NCBI GenBank assembly: GCA_001466705.2 | Contig: LATX02000165.1 | Location: forward strand, 248,001 to 312,000 | Direction: 5' to 3' | Source of the DNA: Moniliophthora roreri | Taxonomy: Eukaryota > Basidiomycota > Agaricomycetes > Agaricales > Marasmiaceae | DNA: 64,000 nucleotides | Shown here: positions 12,107-23,707 of the stretch, one piece after another | Numbering within the stretch: the first letter of the stretch is position 1 | Layout of the letters: each line of letters starts with the position of its first letter | Notes under the pieces: model-generated | The model's database searches: none | Told to the model about the DNA's origin: nothing | What the model saw: the letters and a program-made list of their open reading frames with translations, nothing else | Program-made: the position numbers and the translations under genes

Positions 12107-13767
12107 ATGTCCCTCGGAACGCTATACACCACGCCTCAGCAGGCTACTGGCAAGATCGTATGTTTACCCTGATTTTTTCTCACTGAAAACAGTCAACTAA
12201 CTGACTGACTGGGGCCGATTGCAGATCAAAGCAGCTGCTGCCCTTGGAAACTTTGCCTTTGACGCTCCTCAGGGCTACGTCCACTTTGAGACCAACAAAA
12301 CTGAAGCATTCCTTTCCAAATTCCCCCATGGAAAGATTCCTGCCTTTGAGTCAAAGGACGGAGGGTTCAAACTTTTTGAAGGATACGCTATCGCTCGATA
12401 TGGTGAGCTATAAACACTTTGAGGATCGATATGTCTCTATTTCTGTCAGATATGACTCGTACATCTTGCAGTTATTCATACTTGACAATAATGTCGAGCT
12501 TTTCTTCTTTCCTTCCTCGATTGAATCGAGTTGATACTGACCTCTATTCATAGTCGCCTCGCAGGCGAGCAACGCAAACCTCCTAGGCCAGACTCCAGAA
12601 GATGCTGCTCTTGTTGATCAATGGAGTCACCTTGCCGATAGCGAACTCGATCCTCCTACTAGCTTGATCGGCCAGTTGTGCCGCGGTGTTATTCCCTACT
12701 CCAAACCCGTGCGTTTACTTTCCAATCTCATACCATCAACCATTAACTATCACACCTGCAGGTGCACACCGCCCTCCTCGAGCGCATCCACCGCGCCCTC
12801 GGCACCTTTAACAAACACCTCACCACCAACACCTTCCTCGTCGGCGAACGTCTCACCCTTGCTGACCTCGTCCTCGCCGGTCTCGTCCAAAGAGGTGTTG
12901 CCACCACCATTGACGCAGAGGTCCGCGCCAAATACCCCGCTGTCATTCGTCACCTCGAGACTATCACCAACCAGCCCAAGTTGAAGGAAATTTACGGCGA
13001 GACGAACTATACTGAGAAGGGTATCGTTTTTACTCCTCCCCAAAAAGAGAAGAAGGAGGCTGCACCTAAACCTGCTGCTGCCCCCAAGGCAGAGAAGAAG
13101 CCCAAGGCGAAGGAGGATGACGATGACGATGACGAACCTGCTGCTCCTGCAGAGCCAAAAGTCAAGAACCCTCTTGATGACCTCCCCAAGTCTTCATTCA
13201 ACCTTGAGGATTGGAAGAGGGCTTATTCCAACAAGGATACAAGGGGAGCTGATGGTTCTATCGAGTGGTTTTACCAAAAGTAAGTGTCGATCGCGTCAAG
13301 AGCCGAAGCTCCAAGAACTAAGCGACTCTTTTGCACAGCTTCGACAAAGACGGCTTCTCCCTCTGGCGTGTCGACTTTAAATACAACGAAGAACTCACCC
13401 AAACCTTCATGTCCTCCAACCAAATCGTTGGATTCTTCAACCGTCTGGAGGCTTCTCGTAAATACCTCTTTGGATCGATGGGTGTCCTAGGAAAAGCCAA
13501 CGATTCAATCATAACGGGTGTTTTGATTGCTCGTGGATCAGATATTGTACCCGTTGTCAATGTTGCTCCTGATTACGAGTCGTACGAGTACAAGAAGCTT
13601 TCACTCGATGATGCTGCGGATAAGGAGTTCCTTGAAGGTGCGCTTGCTTGGGATTTGAAGGTTGGTGATAAGGAGTGGGCAGATGGAAAGAACGTGAGTG
13701 TCCCTTTCTGTTCTTTCTATGCTGTTTTTTTCTGTCGCTGATTGTTTGTTCCCTGCAGTTCAAGTAA
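12107..13767 (+). CDS. Elongation factor 1B gamma subunit
   Basis: Structural subunit of the eEF1B guanine-exchange complex that recycles eEF1A-GTP during translation elongation. Six exons (12107-12157, 12225-12402, 12554-12708, 12762-13279, 13339-13693, 13759-13767) join to exactly 422 codons including the stop (421 aa), close to the usual family length. Residues 1-80 are a GST N-terminal-like fold (GTLYTTPQQ..FPHGKIPAFES) and about 90-200 a GST C-terminal domain with LVGERLTLADLVLAGL. A charged linker rich in Lys, Ala, Pro and Asp follows, then the conserved EF1G domain (NPLDDLPKSSFNLEDWKRAY, SLWRVDFKYNEEL, NQIVGFFNRLEASRKYLFGS). The last coding exon is only 9 bases. It lies between the putative non-coding transcript and the Golgi pH regulator gene, all on the plus strand. 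Confidence 0.96.
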
Positions 13768-14007
13768 ACCCCCCGACCTGTAGATTCCATCTTCTTCTCT
13801 CATTGTCATTGTCGACGTATATACTCACCTGCTGTAGCCTGTTAACCTGTATTTCCTGATTTTGTGGTGGCTACTTGTTTAAATAAAAACAGAAGAAGTA
13901 AACGCAAGTATCCGGTAACTTAGTTTGAGTGACGTCATGGCGGCTATACGCTACCGGTAACCTTAACGCAGTGCTTCCATGATTCACGACACGTATACGT
14001 ACCCAGC

Positions 14008-16057
14008 ATGTCAGTCGTATTCGAGAGCTCAATATTGGTTGTTTTAAGGCGAGTAATAACACATTGGGATCTATTCTAAATCTGACATCTGAAATCTGGC
14101 ATAGATCCATCCTCTTCTACTCATGCCGCAAATTCCTCATACGCAGTCTCTACTCTGACCTACAACACATCCAAACCCATATACCGCCCACTCCCGGTCC
14201 AACAACAAGTGACGATGAATATATCCCATTAGATACCCTCCCTCCTCCCGCCAATTCAGCATCAATTCCAAGGAGAAAGGATTCAGAACGACCCCGGGCA
14301 TTACATTCGACCATCTCACGAGCCGTATTCGCAACATGTTTTTCGGAGAGTTGTATGCTTTTTGTGTTACTTATGGCGCAGGGATTGGAAGTGTTTGATG
14401 CTAGGTGCGTACTGCGTAATGTGTTCTATCGTTGAGAGGGAAAGCTAAGTACCTTGGGGAACAGGACGAGGTTGATAAACTGGAAATTTTCCATATCATT
14501 CCTACTGGTTACAGTCCTGATTCTGACACCGCTGCTTATCAGTTTGGTGATAAGTCTCAGTCAGAGTAGTAGCTCTGGTTCTGGTTCTGGTGCGGAGAGA
14601 GGTATGTGCATGTGTGTGTTAATGCTTTCCGTTTACTGTACTGACACGGATGCACCAATAGCTCGCAGTGGCGGTCGTATATTGACACCTCGATCCTTCT
14701 TAACACTTCTCCCGCTCTCCATATACCTCTATCTGCTATCATTGATACCTCTCCCACCAGCCTTGAGTGTAGCTAAAACCGATCTATTCATGGCAACACT
14801 TGCGAGGCTGGTTGTCCTCGGGACAATTATACTTGGTCTACTCTCAGGTGTAGGAGCGATTGCTGGGTTGGAGGAATACGCGGGATGTTTTAGGCGGGAA
14901 AAGTACTGTTTTCAGTTTACTTCTTTTCGTGATCCACTGTTGATGTGTTGGGTTATCTAGAAGCACACCGACAACTCGCGATATCGAAGCCTCAGAACGC
15001 GCCCTAGCCAAAGTCAGAGAAGACCTACAGAACAGAAGGGATGAGGTACATCGGAGAGCTGGGAGCGAAGGTGGTAGTAGTGGTAGCAGCAGTTGGGTTT
15101 CGAGGGTAACATCCAAGTTTACTGGTGGCGATGAATGTGCGTATCGTACCTACCACCCTCATTGTCCCTGGTACTAAGCCCGTATATCATCTCATCACAC
15201 AGATGCACTCGAAATCAAAGGCCTCGAAGCTCTAGAATACCAAATGTCCTTGAATCTCGAAGACCTACGAACTCGATACGAACGAGCCAAGTTTGCTTCG
15301 ACGTTCCGAGGCCGAGTTATAGGTGTCTTTGGGAAGCTGTTTGCAGCGTATTGTGCTGTGAGGATCGTTAGCGTGCGTCGTTTTCTCTTCTCTTCTCTTC
15401 CCTTGTCGCGCTCACCAAATCCATTCATCTAGTCAATAATAAACCTCTTCACTCCTAAAGTATTACTATCCATAGTCAACAAAACGGACAAACCGACACA
15501 AGCGACGAATTATCCCGATTTGTTAACCAAGCTTATAGGCGACATTCTCTCTTTAACCTCTACTGCGGAAGAAGTGGATATTGAGGCGATTGGGAGTATG
15601 ATGAGGCAGATTAGTCTGGTTCTTGTAGGAGTGATCATCCTGAACAGTTTAAGAATCGTTTTGAGGGGTGTTACGAGAGTACGTTCCGTTCCGTTCATCT
15701 TGCGCTGGGTCGGGCTAATGAGGCATTTGTAGGCATTAAGAGTGACAAGTAAGAATCTAGGTGCATCGTTGATGCTGTTACTCCTTGCTCAGTTGATGGT
15801 ACGTTGTCATTTCCATCCACTTTTTTAGTTTTACTTGACACGACACGCAGGGTATATATCTCCTATCAACTGTTGTTCAGCTTCGCGCGTCTTTCCCGCC
15901 GCCCGCTGGAGATGCAAAGGAAAATGCAAACTTGTTCTCGACGATCCCAGAATTCCAAGTGTTTGGTACGCTCTTTGATGGAGCGTTCCTGAGTTCGGCG
16001 GTGGTTTCGGGCTTGTTTAGGTGGTTTAGGGAGAGGATCCAAGGGGGTGAGAATTGA
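14008..16057 (+). CDS. Golgi pH regulator (GPHR/GPR89 family)
   Basis: Multi-pass membrane protein of the family that forms an anion channel for Golgi acidification and is related to plant GTG proteins. Nine exons (14008-14048, 14105-14404, 14465-14601, 14662-14902, 14961-15136, 15203-15372, 15433-15678, 15733-15798, 15851-16057) sum to 1584 bases, giving 527 aa. Family landmarks are the N-terminus MSVVFESSILVVLRSILFY, LARLVVLGTIILGLLSGVGA, the coiled stretch DIEASERALAKVREDLQNRR, FGKLFAAYCAVRI, QISLVLVGVIILNSLR and LLLLAQLMGIYLLSTVVQLR. About nine hydrophobic segments are visible. The first intron (14049-14104) begins GCGAGT rather than GT, and only this choice joins the conserved N-terminus in frame. 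Strong recognition. Confidence 0.93.
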
Positions 16058-16074
16058 GAAATGATAATTAGTGC

Positions 16075-16745
16075 ACAGCGTTTGTCGCCGAGTGAGTGGC
16101 AAGTCGAATTGAGAAGCGTTCAGATATCTACAATGACGTATTGTGTGAGTGAGTGATCTATGGACAGTGAAAAGGTAGTGTATATGTATATGTCTACAGG
16201 TCCTCGTTACTAGCAATTCTCGATTGCGAGTTGTTGAAGGGATGAGAAGAATGAGTGATATAGCATATCCGATGAATCGGTACTGGAGAAATAGGGATAG
16301 AAGATCGGGTGATGTAGCGGTTGGAGGTAGGTGTTATTGAGCGCGAATGTGTTCTACTGGAGGAGCTTCAGTTAGGACGTGAGTTGAAATACGAGCGCTC
16401 GAGTTCTTCGAGCACTTGAAGCAACTCGGGGTCTAGTTCACAGTCAGGCGGCGGATCGAAAGGCGGATCGTATAGAGTGCGCACGAGCTCGGACACCTCC
16501 TGGGGTCTAACAGGCTAGCGCTCGCCAACGGAACCACTATTCCACCTTTTTCAATGAGATTTTCAACTTCTGGATCGCTTCGTCTAGTTTCTGATCTGCG
16601 ATTGAGTATTCATCTGGGTGGGCGATCCCTGATTTTGTTTTTCCTGCCGCGATTTGTTTTGCAGCGTCCTGTTCTTGAAAGACGTAATTAAATATCCCAA
16701 TTACGAGTTTTTGAAGAGACGGGGAGAATAGAGGGCAGAGAACGG
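16075..16745 (-). repeat. F-box-locus repeat, copy A (degenerate)
   Basis: The segment is a diverged copy of 18765-19330. Shared blocks in the same order include GAATTGAGA.GCGTTCAGATAT, TATATGTATA..TCTACAGGTC, GTGAGTTGAA, CGGATCGTATAGAGTGC and ACCACTATTCCACC; the last also lies in the copy near 25087. Similarity fades at about 16745, where the sequence downstream of the 2OG oxygenase gene begins. No open frame is preserved. It is the most truncated of the three copies. By analogy with copy C the coding direction was minus. Confidence 0.65.
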
Positions 16746-17165
16746 GTTTCGTGAGGGCTAGCCAGCAGGCACGTCAGTTTAACTGCATGCTCTGCGGAAT
16801 GCAAGGATATGCGGCGAAAGCTGATACTTCTGGAATGGGGCGTCCAAAGATGAGGGACCAGTGTGCAGTTGTCCAGATCATGGAATGAGTCGGGTGGAAA
16901 TTGTAATGAAAAATATAATTTCGGGCGAGATGAAGGGCGGCAGGAGGTGTTCGTGATGGGCAGGTCTCTTTCTGGATGATACCGAGATGAACACTCCTGA
17001 ATTGCTCTCTGTTCCGATGGAAAGATGCTGTACAGCGCAGACGTAGATGGAAGGATCTGGATCCGGAAACTCGAAAATTAGGGTGGTTCCCTTCATGAAG
17101 GTGCGATAAGTGTTCGGCAATTGCACAAGTGCTGCTTTATTGAAGGATCGCTTCGCGTTGGCAAG

Positions 17166-18605
17166 TTATGCTATGTGTTTTTTGAGTTCACGAATCATAT
17201 TACTTCCAGTGTCTCTCTGCAATGATACAAACCACCCCATACCTGGTTCATTCCCATACGCCGCAAAATGCGATTCCGCTCCCGTAGCACTCTTACACTC
17301 CGTAACCCAAAATAACACCTCCGAGTCATCGCCCAGCATCTCCGATTTATTCTTTTCAAGAACTTCTTTCTCAAACTGTCTTTCCATCGACACCCGACGC
17401 ATGTTCGGTACAAAATCATCTCCAAGATAATCTCCCTCTAGCCCAAAGCCTCCCCGATTGTTGTCATCGGTGTATAACACCCTGAGGCTAACAGCCAGCC
17501 CGACTTCCCTACATGCACGGTATATCAACCTGTCGCTTCCTTTGAGATACTTAGATAGTTCGGAAAGTTGGTATCCCAGTTCACCGTCTTTGTCAATCGG
17601 GTAACGATGTGCGAGGCCAAAACCTAAGCGAGGAGTTGATTTGCCTGAATCGTCGTATTCCTTCAAAAGCCCCTTCAATGCGTCGGTGACCACATTCATT
17701 TTGGATGAAACAAGTGAAGTTTGATTGGCGTTCAGTGCAGATTCGTAGTAAAGGTTATACGTCAATGTGATGCGGGTATCTTCGGTCACAGGCTTGACTT
17801 CATGCATCACATCGCTGTAGAACGCGACAAAGGCCACTTCAGGGGCAGAGGGTGTACTTTCGGTAAGAGCCTCTGGGGCATCAAAAGTCCACTCCTGATC
17901 GTTCTCTGAAAGAATGAGTTGACCGCCTTTGTGTTTGGTTGGGAAGACAATGACGAGAGAACCGAACATGTTTTTGGCGCGAGGCGTATCCTTGTGAGGT
18001 TTGAAAAAGGCTCCTTCATCTGAACATGGATCAAAGTCAGCTATCAGGGAGTTGATGCTGGCCGGATGATGAACTTACCGTACACATTCAACTTGTACAG
18101 TTCTGCCCTAACATACCTCGTCAGGGTCGTATCATTATCAACCAGGTCTCTTTGAACCTGCTGCAGGATACCAGTACTAGCCAAATCAAAAGGCGTAGCA
18201 AACTTTGATAGCTCAAGCTTGAGCGCCTTGCCATATGGCGGATCCATGACTTGCTCTTTTCCACGACCGAAAGGCGCGGCCTCGCATACAGACATGAGTT
18301 TGGTAAGTTGGTCTGGAGTGGCTGAGGCGAGATTGAGATGATGCGCGATGTAGTTGTCGCCGCTAGTGTCGGTTTCGGGATTCTTGCGTTTGCGTTTTGG
18401 TTTCTCTGACTCTTTTCTGGATAAAGAGTGATTAGCTGAAGGGGTTAACGCGAGGAAGGCACGGAATGCACCCGCTGGACGACTCTGCTACGCTGTCATC
18501 CACCTTGTAGTACAAATCGCAGAATTCGACTGGAGCTTTGCGGGTACCATTCGTGAAGGAGTACTCTTTGATGGTGTTTTGAATGGTAGCGACAAAGTCC
18601 GACAT
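17166..18605 (-). CDS. 2-oxoglutarate/Fe(II) oxygenase, prolyl-hydroxylase-like
   Basis: Probable non-haem iron dioxygenase of the prolyl 4-hydroxylase superfamily; substrate unknown. The start MSDFVATIQNT at 18605 is followed by an intron, a Lys-rich linker (KRKRKN) and the catalytic core after a second intron. The HxD motif is in FFKPHKDTP (about 18000), the distal His in SDVMHEVKPV, and the 2OG-binding Arg in EDTRITLTYNLYY. All metal and cosubstrate residues are therefore present. The tail near 17250 reads AYGNEPG, typical of a fungus-specific subfamily. The frame stops at 17166. A splice at AYGNEP|GTATGG could instead continue into about 17125-16880, so the C-terminus is uncertain. The gene is flanked on both sides by copies of an F-box-like repeat, which suggests it moved in or was duplicated with that unit. 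Confidence 0.8.
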
Positions 18606-18764
18606 TGTAGTGGTTTGTAGAGTGGAATAGGAGTGTGTTTGAGCCCGATCGTGGCTCGAAAAAGGCTGATGGCTGACTAAGAAGTGTGACTACTTGTCAT
18701 GGGCCCGTGACCATTCGTGTTTCACCACGTGGCTGTGCTAAGCGCTTTTTCACTCCTTGACAGT

Positions 18765-19800
18765 AGCATTTGTCGTCGAGTGAGTGACAAGTTGAATTGA
18801 GAGGCGTTCAGATATGTACAGTGGTGAGGAGTCACCAAGATAATGATAAATAATTTATGTATATGTATACATCTACAGGTCTTCGTACTATCAGGCAAAG
18901 GAGCATTTTCGATTGCGAGTTGCTGAAGAGATGGGAAGGACGGGTGATAAAGCATACTCCAGTTAGTTTGTACGCGCCATATTCTAGAGAACTGGGGATA
19001 GAAGGCAGGGTGATGTGGCAATTGGAGGCGGGATGTGAGTTGAATTGCGCCCTTCCCGCTCATGAAGCAGCTCGAGATCCAATTCACGGTCAAGCGGCGG
19101 ATCGTATAGAGTGCACATAAGCTCGGCCACTTCCTGGAGACCATCAACCACTATTCCACCTTACCCAGATCCCCAAAAACTTTTCTTCAACATCTTGATC
19201 GCTTCGCCTGGGTATGTGTTTCTGCTTTTGTTTTTCCTGCTGTAATCTGCTTCACAGCATCCCGCTTGCAAAATACGGAATCAAGGACCCAACTACAAGC
19301 TTTTAAAGAGTCGAGAAGAATGAAAGGCAGAAGCTTTTAGGTCGGGGACGATTTGGTACCACTCTCGTTCGTCGTGACAAAACCCGCAGTTTGACCATAT
19401 TATGCCACGGAGGTCGAGAATCCAAAATGTGCGGGAATCGGTATGCGTCATGTTCCGGAGAAATGGCGATAGAAGGTAGCGGAGTTGCGTACTGAACCGG
19501 GGAAGGTCAAGATGGAGCTATAGGGATCGGAGGTGAATGATTGAAGATGGACAAGACATTCCCGACTAGGAAAAGTTCAGTTAGAATATGGATATGGTGT
19601 TCGATATTTTGTGCTACGTACGGTCTCCATAACCTTGGAAGTGCAGCGCTATATCGAGCCTCGCAGGCTCGCTTCACTGAAGCGAGGTTCGATGGCGTGA
19701 TAATTGATGAAGCTGGGTGCTTGGGAAGTCCAGCACAGCCTTGAGCAAACTCATCTCCCTTCTTCCTCGAGCTCCCCAAGGCCAAGATGCTATTGCATGG
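18765..19800 (-). repeat. F-box-locus repeat, copy B (degenerate)
   Basis: A second diverged copy. The left part matches 16075-16745. The right part (about 19145-19660) matches 25087-25600 nearly continuously, for example ACCACTATTCCACC, CTGCTTCACAGCATCCCGCTTGCAAAA, CATTCTCGTTCGTCG-like blocks, CGTCATGTTC.GGAG and TTAGAATATGGATATGGTGTT. On the minus strand it encodes shreds such as RLWRPYVAQNIEHHIHILTELF, which parallel copy C. The frame is broken by stops and indels, so it is read as a pseudogene fragment. Confidence 0.65.
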
Positions 19801-20871
19801 AGGAACAAAAACGAAGACAATCGACTGAATATATAATTTTTGGGCTGCATCTTGAAGGAGCAGACCACAGGCTTAGGTCTCCAGCACCGAACTCAGCGAC
19901 TTGCCTCACCTGTAGACCTAGCCTTCAATGACTGTTTCTCTCGTCTCTGTCCATCTACATGGTCCATAAAAGGATTATTACTGATAATAAGGTCACCATG
20001 CGGAGCCTGCCTGTTATCAATCTCAATGCAGCCAATTCTCGGCAGGATCCTATTCGAAACAGTGCAGAACGTTCGGCGGTGTTCGCTATTGTGCTGCAAT
20101 ATGAGGTGTCGTTCTCATTATATTCCTAGGCCTCCGAAGGCTTATCTTTTCATTCAGGGTGTCATTTATCAAAGAATCTGTTTGACATCGGAACTTTTCT
20201 TGTATGCGATGTCTGCCAACCTCAGTGGAGCAAGGACTTCGCGGCGGAATCACACTGATGCCTGGCCCGCTGATAAAATACAACTACAACGAGTTCAAGG
20301 AGCTGGAATACGGTGCCTAGTACAACCTATCGTTCAAATCTCAAAGGCATTCGGGACAAGCCATTTCTCGTTGCATCTCGAGCCATTGCACCTCGCCTAG
20401 CAGTTCTCTCAAGATGACCTCATTGGCCGAAGTTATTTGATTCGAAAAAGCTGTAGTAGTGCGCAATTCATTTTCTATCTTGTGCGATATGGCCTCATCC
20501 GTGCCCTGCGACTTTGGCTTGACAGCACGAAAACGACGCCATCATCTTTTTTTACGCTTGTGGGAAGCCATCAAGCTCGGAAAACAAGACGAATCAAATT
20601 CTCTGCTTTCCTATGACGCCTTACGACTCAATCCCCAGTGACCGCCCCTGGGGATATCATTCAAACCCATTCATTCTATGATCATTCATTGAAATGACAG
20701 TACCCAAGCAATTCAGTCATATGTACGTATCTTTTTGACTTGCCTCTTCTCAAAGTTTTCACTCGTCATCGTCTCAAAATATTGCATTCTTTTTCATGTC
20801 AAACATGGCCTGCTTGAAGGCATATAAAAGCTGGTGGGTACTCGAATGTGGAGCAGCAGCAGCAATCCGCA
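19801..20871. other. Intergenic, no recognised gene
   Basis: A plus-strand frame of 186 codons (19840-20400) and one of 60 codons (20459-20641) occur here. Their composition and lack of any motif give no support for coding. The final 170 bases are the promoter of the small secreted protein that follows, with TATAAAA at 20823-20829, about 43 bases before its start codon. Confidence 0.5.
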
Positions 20872-21610
20872 ATGTTCTCCTCTCGCATCGTCTCATTCTT
20901 CCTTGTCTTCCTCACTCTCGGTCTCGTTACCTATGCTAATCCCGTCGCCGCCGCAGGTGGCAACGAGGTTGCGAAACGCCAACAGGCTGACAGTATTGAA
21001 GCCGTCTTTGCCAACTTGAAGGCATCTACCGACTCAATCCTTCCTCAGCTCGGTACGGTGTTCACACTTTCCATTCAAACGTCGGTCGTCGATGTCTAAC
21101 ACAAGCTGTTTACAGATGCCTTGGTCGACAGCGGCTCTGCCAACGATGCCAATGTTGCTCCTCTCATCACTCAGCTCACGGACGCCTTTTCGACCGCCGA
21201 CGCTGATCTCACTGCTTTCAATGCCAAAGGCGGAGACGGAAAGCCTCACAACAAGGACGAGCTGGCCAAAGTCATTGCTGGCATTCTTATTGTTTGTCAC
21301 ATTCTCAACCTCCTCCAACGGCGTGCTCACATTCTTGTTAGGTTTTGGTTAAAATCATCAACAAACTTCTTCTCCTTGGAATCAAACTTCCCATTGTCGG
21401 CGGTCTTTTGCTCACTCTGCAGATCATTGTCAACAAACTTTTGTTGAGTGTTGAGCTCCTGTTGGCTGGAATCTTGAAGCTCGTTGCAATTCTGTGAGTC
21501 AGTCCTTCTCCTGATGACGCCTTACTGACTGGGGAAATAGTTTGGTCGACGTCGCATTGCTGTTGAAATCCATCAGCTGGGGTCTCGTTCTGGCCACCCT
21601 CGGTCTCTAA
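20872..21610 (+). CDS. Small secreted/membrane hydrophobic protein
   Basis: Four exons (20872-21052, 21116-21291, 21342-21493, 21541-21610) sum to 579 bases, an exact 192-residue protein. Residues 1-22 form a signal peptide (MFSSRIVSFFLVFLTLGLVTYA). A KR dipeptide near residue 36 could be a Kex2-type processing site. The middle is acidic and helical (ADSIEAVFANLKAS, DALVDSGSANDANV). The last 75 residues are an almost unbroken Leu/Ile/Val-rich region with repeated INKLLL/VNKLLL units (LLLTLQIIVNKLLLSVELLL). Such a protein may insert into membranes or self-assemble. It has a strong TATA box 43 bases upstream. I know of no function; similar orphan proteins are common in Agaricomycetes. The intron model is convincing because the total is in frame. 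Confidence 0.75.
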
Positions 21611-22418
21611 TTTGGAATGTGTTGGCACAAAAGTCCCGAACTCGTAATCTACCTGACAATTATGACTGCCGTGCTACGTACATAGTTCCAAGATGTACAA
21701 TTTTAACTCTTGATTGAATGTGTTTGATCTCCAAGTGATGAGCGCTCCGTGGGCGCGAGGTCCCCTGCTTGCTCCAGATCATCATCTACATGACACCGGA
21801 CGGACATGTGAAGAGTTTCTAAACCCCCCAGACCATCCTAGTTTTTTCTGGGTTTGCAGCTTGTTTGGTCATGAACGGCATTTCCAGTCTATTTGGGGTG
21901 AATCAAGGGACATAAAGTGGCGTATAGTACGAGTACGTTAATCTATGGACAGCGTGGTGTTGGATAACGTGGTATGATTTGCGAGCACGACATAATCTTC
22001 ACACTGATAGAAGCGGTACACGTGTCTTCTGCATACTTGAACAGTATCACCGCAATTACTCCTGCCTCATGTGAGTAGCAAGGATACGTCGATCACAACG
22101 TAGGTGATGGGCATTTGATGACGAGGAATGAGTAACATGGAGCCCATTTCGAGGGAATAAGAGGCTGCTAATGTGATAACAAGTGATTATAACCATCGGG
22201 CGCCAGGAGGGAGGTGCCGGTCTTCAAATTGATAGCTGAACTTCATCACTATTCATGACTCGTTTATGCCAGATTTCCCAGGATGAAACGAGTAACGCTC
22301 AAAAGCGATGGTGGTCGGGAGAAAATGACACGGCTTGTCATTTGCAAGAAGGGCGACGAGTGAAGGATCAAGTATTCGAAATGCTCCATTTACTTCCGAT
22401 AAATCAAGGCCTTACTAC
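21611..22418. other. Intergenic, nothing recognised
   Basis: The 3' flank of the small secreted gene and the 3' flank of the epoxide hydrolase converge here. I see only short random frames and no RNA gene or repeat. Confidence 0.5.
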
Positions 22419-23707
22419 TCAAAAGCTCTCCAACCATCCATTCAACGCCTCACTGACTTCATCCGGCTTCTCGAACATCAGCCAATGGCCAGCATCGAAT
22501 GCTTTCCTGGTCACATTCTCCCCCTTCAGCGGACTCTCGGGAATGCCGAAAGCGCATAAGAAGAGTTCTTCTCTCGCAACGGGGTCCTTCAGAGCATCAC
22601 CAAAGAAGATCGGTATCTTCGGAAGTGCCCCTTTCTCTGGCGGTATCTCTACGAGCAAGAGTATCAGTATGAGAAAATGAGACAAACGAACGATGCGTAC
22701 GTTGATCATCTTCAATCTGGATTCCGCTAGTTTGAACTTTATAGTAACAGCTTGGTGCCTCGAAACCACCCTTTCGAAGTATTTCGGTAATCCGTGCTCG
22801 ATCCTATCAGGATAAGCGATAAGTTTCCGGGATTGCGAAGGAAAGACGGCGAAAAGGTACGAACTTGTGGAGACATCCATTCAGCTCGTGGATACGCCTT
22901 TCCCGAGGTAAGGCTAGCACGGTAAGCGCCCGTCGGGGTGACATCAGTCTTCCACATCTCGTAGTCGGCAGGAAAATTCATATCCAGCATGGTTTCGAGC
23001 TGGGGTTGGGTTTAGTATCAAGTGAAGCTCAGAGAAGTGAACCGGGAGACGAACATTGGCCATGGTTACCTCGCCTGCATCAGGCGCAGAAAAGAATTCC
23101 CAATAACCAAAGACTTCGTGCCCAAATACTTTCTTGGTACGCTCGTTGCATGCGTTCAGGTCGAATTTTGTTCCTGGTGGAGGTGGGGGCAGGTATCCCA
23201 CAGTGAGGAAGCCCAAGGCTTGAACGCGCTCGGGGTGGTATATGACCAAGCGGGCAGTTGCTAGGGTTCCCCTTGACATAGATCGTGAGCATCTCCAGAC
23301 GAACGAGATGAGGATAGCACAGTACCAATCATGCCCAATGACGATGGCCTGCTGAATACGTTCAGCATCGAGGATGTCTTTGAGGTCGTTGGCGATCAGA
23401 CTATGCCGGTAAGCATTGGGGTCAGTAGGTTTTGAAGAGCCACCGTAGCCTAGCATATCTGGTACGATGAGCCCATAGCCTCGTTCCTCGAGATAAGTAA
23501 CCTAGGAAGGGGACCTTATGTTGAGTGTTGAGAACACGGACGTTCGGTAGGAGGGAGACCAACCTGGTGATGCCAATCGAATGACGAGCCCGGGAATCCA
23601 TGGATGAGCAGCAGCGTCTTGCCACCTTCCCGTCTGGGCAGCGAGAAATAGTAGTGGTAGGTCATACCACGGGAGGTTTGGACGGTCTTGTAAGACGAGA
23701 GATCCAT
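22419..23707 (-). CDS. Soluble epoxide hydrolase-like alpha/beta hydrolase
   Basis: Predicted cytosolic hydrolase that opens epoxides to diols. The start MDLSSYKTVQTSRG at 23707 leads into the oxyanion-hole motif HGFPGSSFDWHHQ. Next come DMLGYGGSSKP and the nucleophile elbow GHDWGTLATARLV, where an intron splits the Trp codon just after the catalytic Asp. The cap region contains YLPPPPPGTKFDLNACNE and VFGYWEFFSAPDAGEV. The C-terminus carries the catalytic His in DAGHWLMFEKPDEV. At least five short introns interrupt it. Family position and residues match fungal epoxide hydrolases of the haloalkane-dehalogenase-like group. It sits in an accessory region, so a role in detoxification or secondary metabolism is possible but unproven. 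Confidence 0.88.

Noticed and set aside
16878..17126. 82-codon minus-strand frame as last exon of the 2OG oxygenase
   Set aside because: A splice is possible but the joined tail does not resemble the family ending; kept only as an uncertainty in the gene entry.
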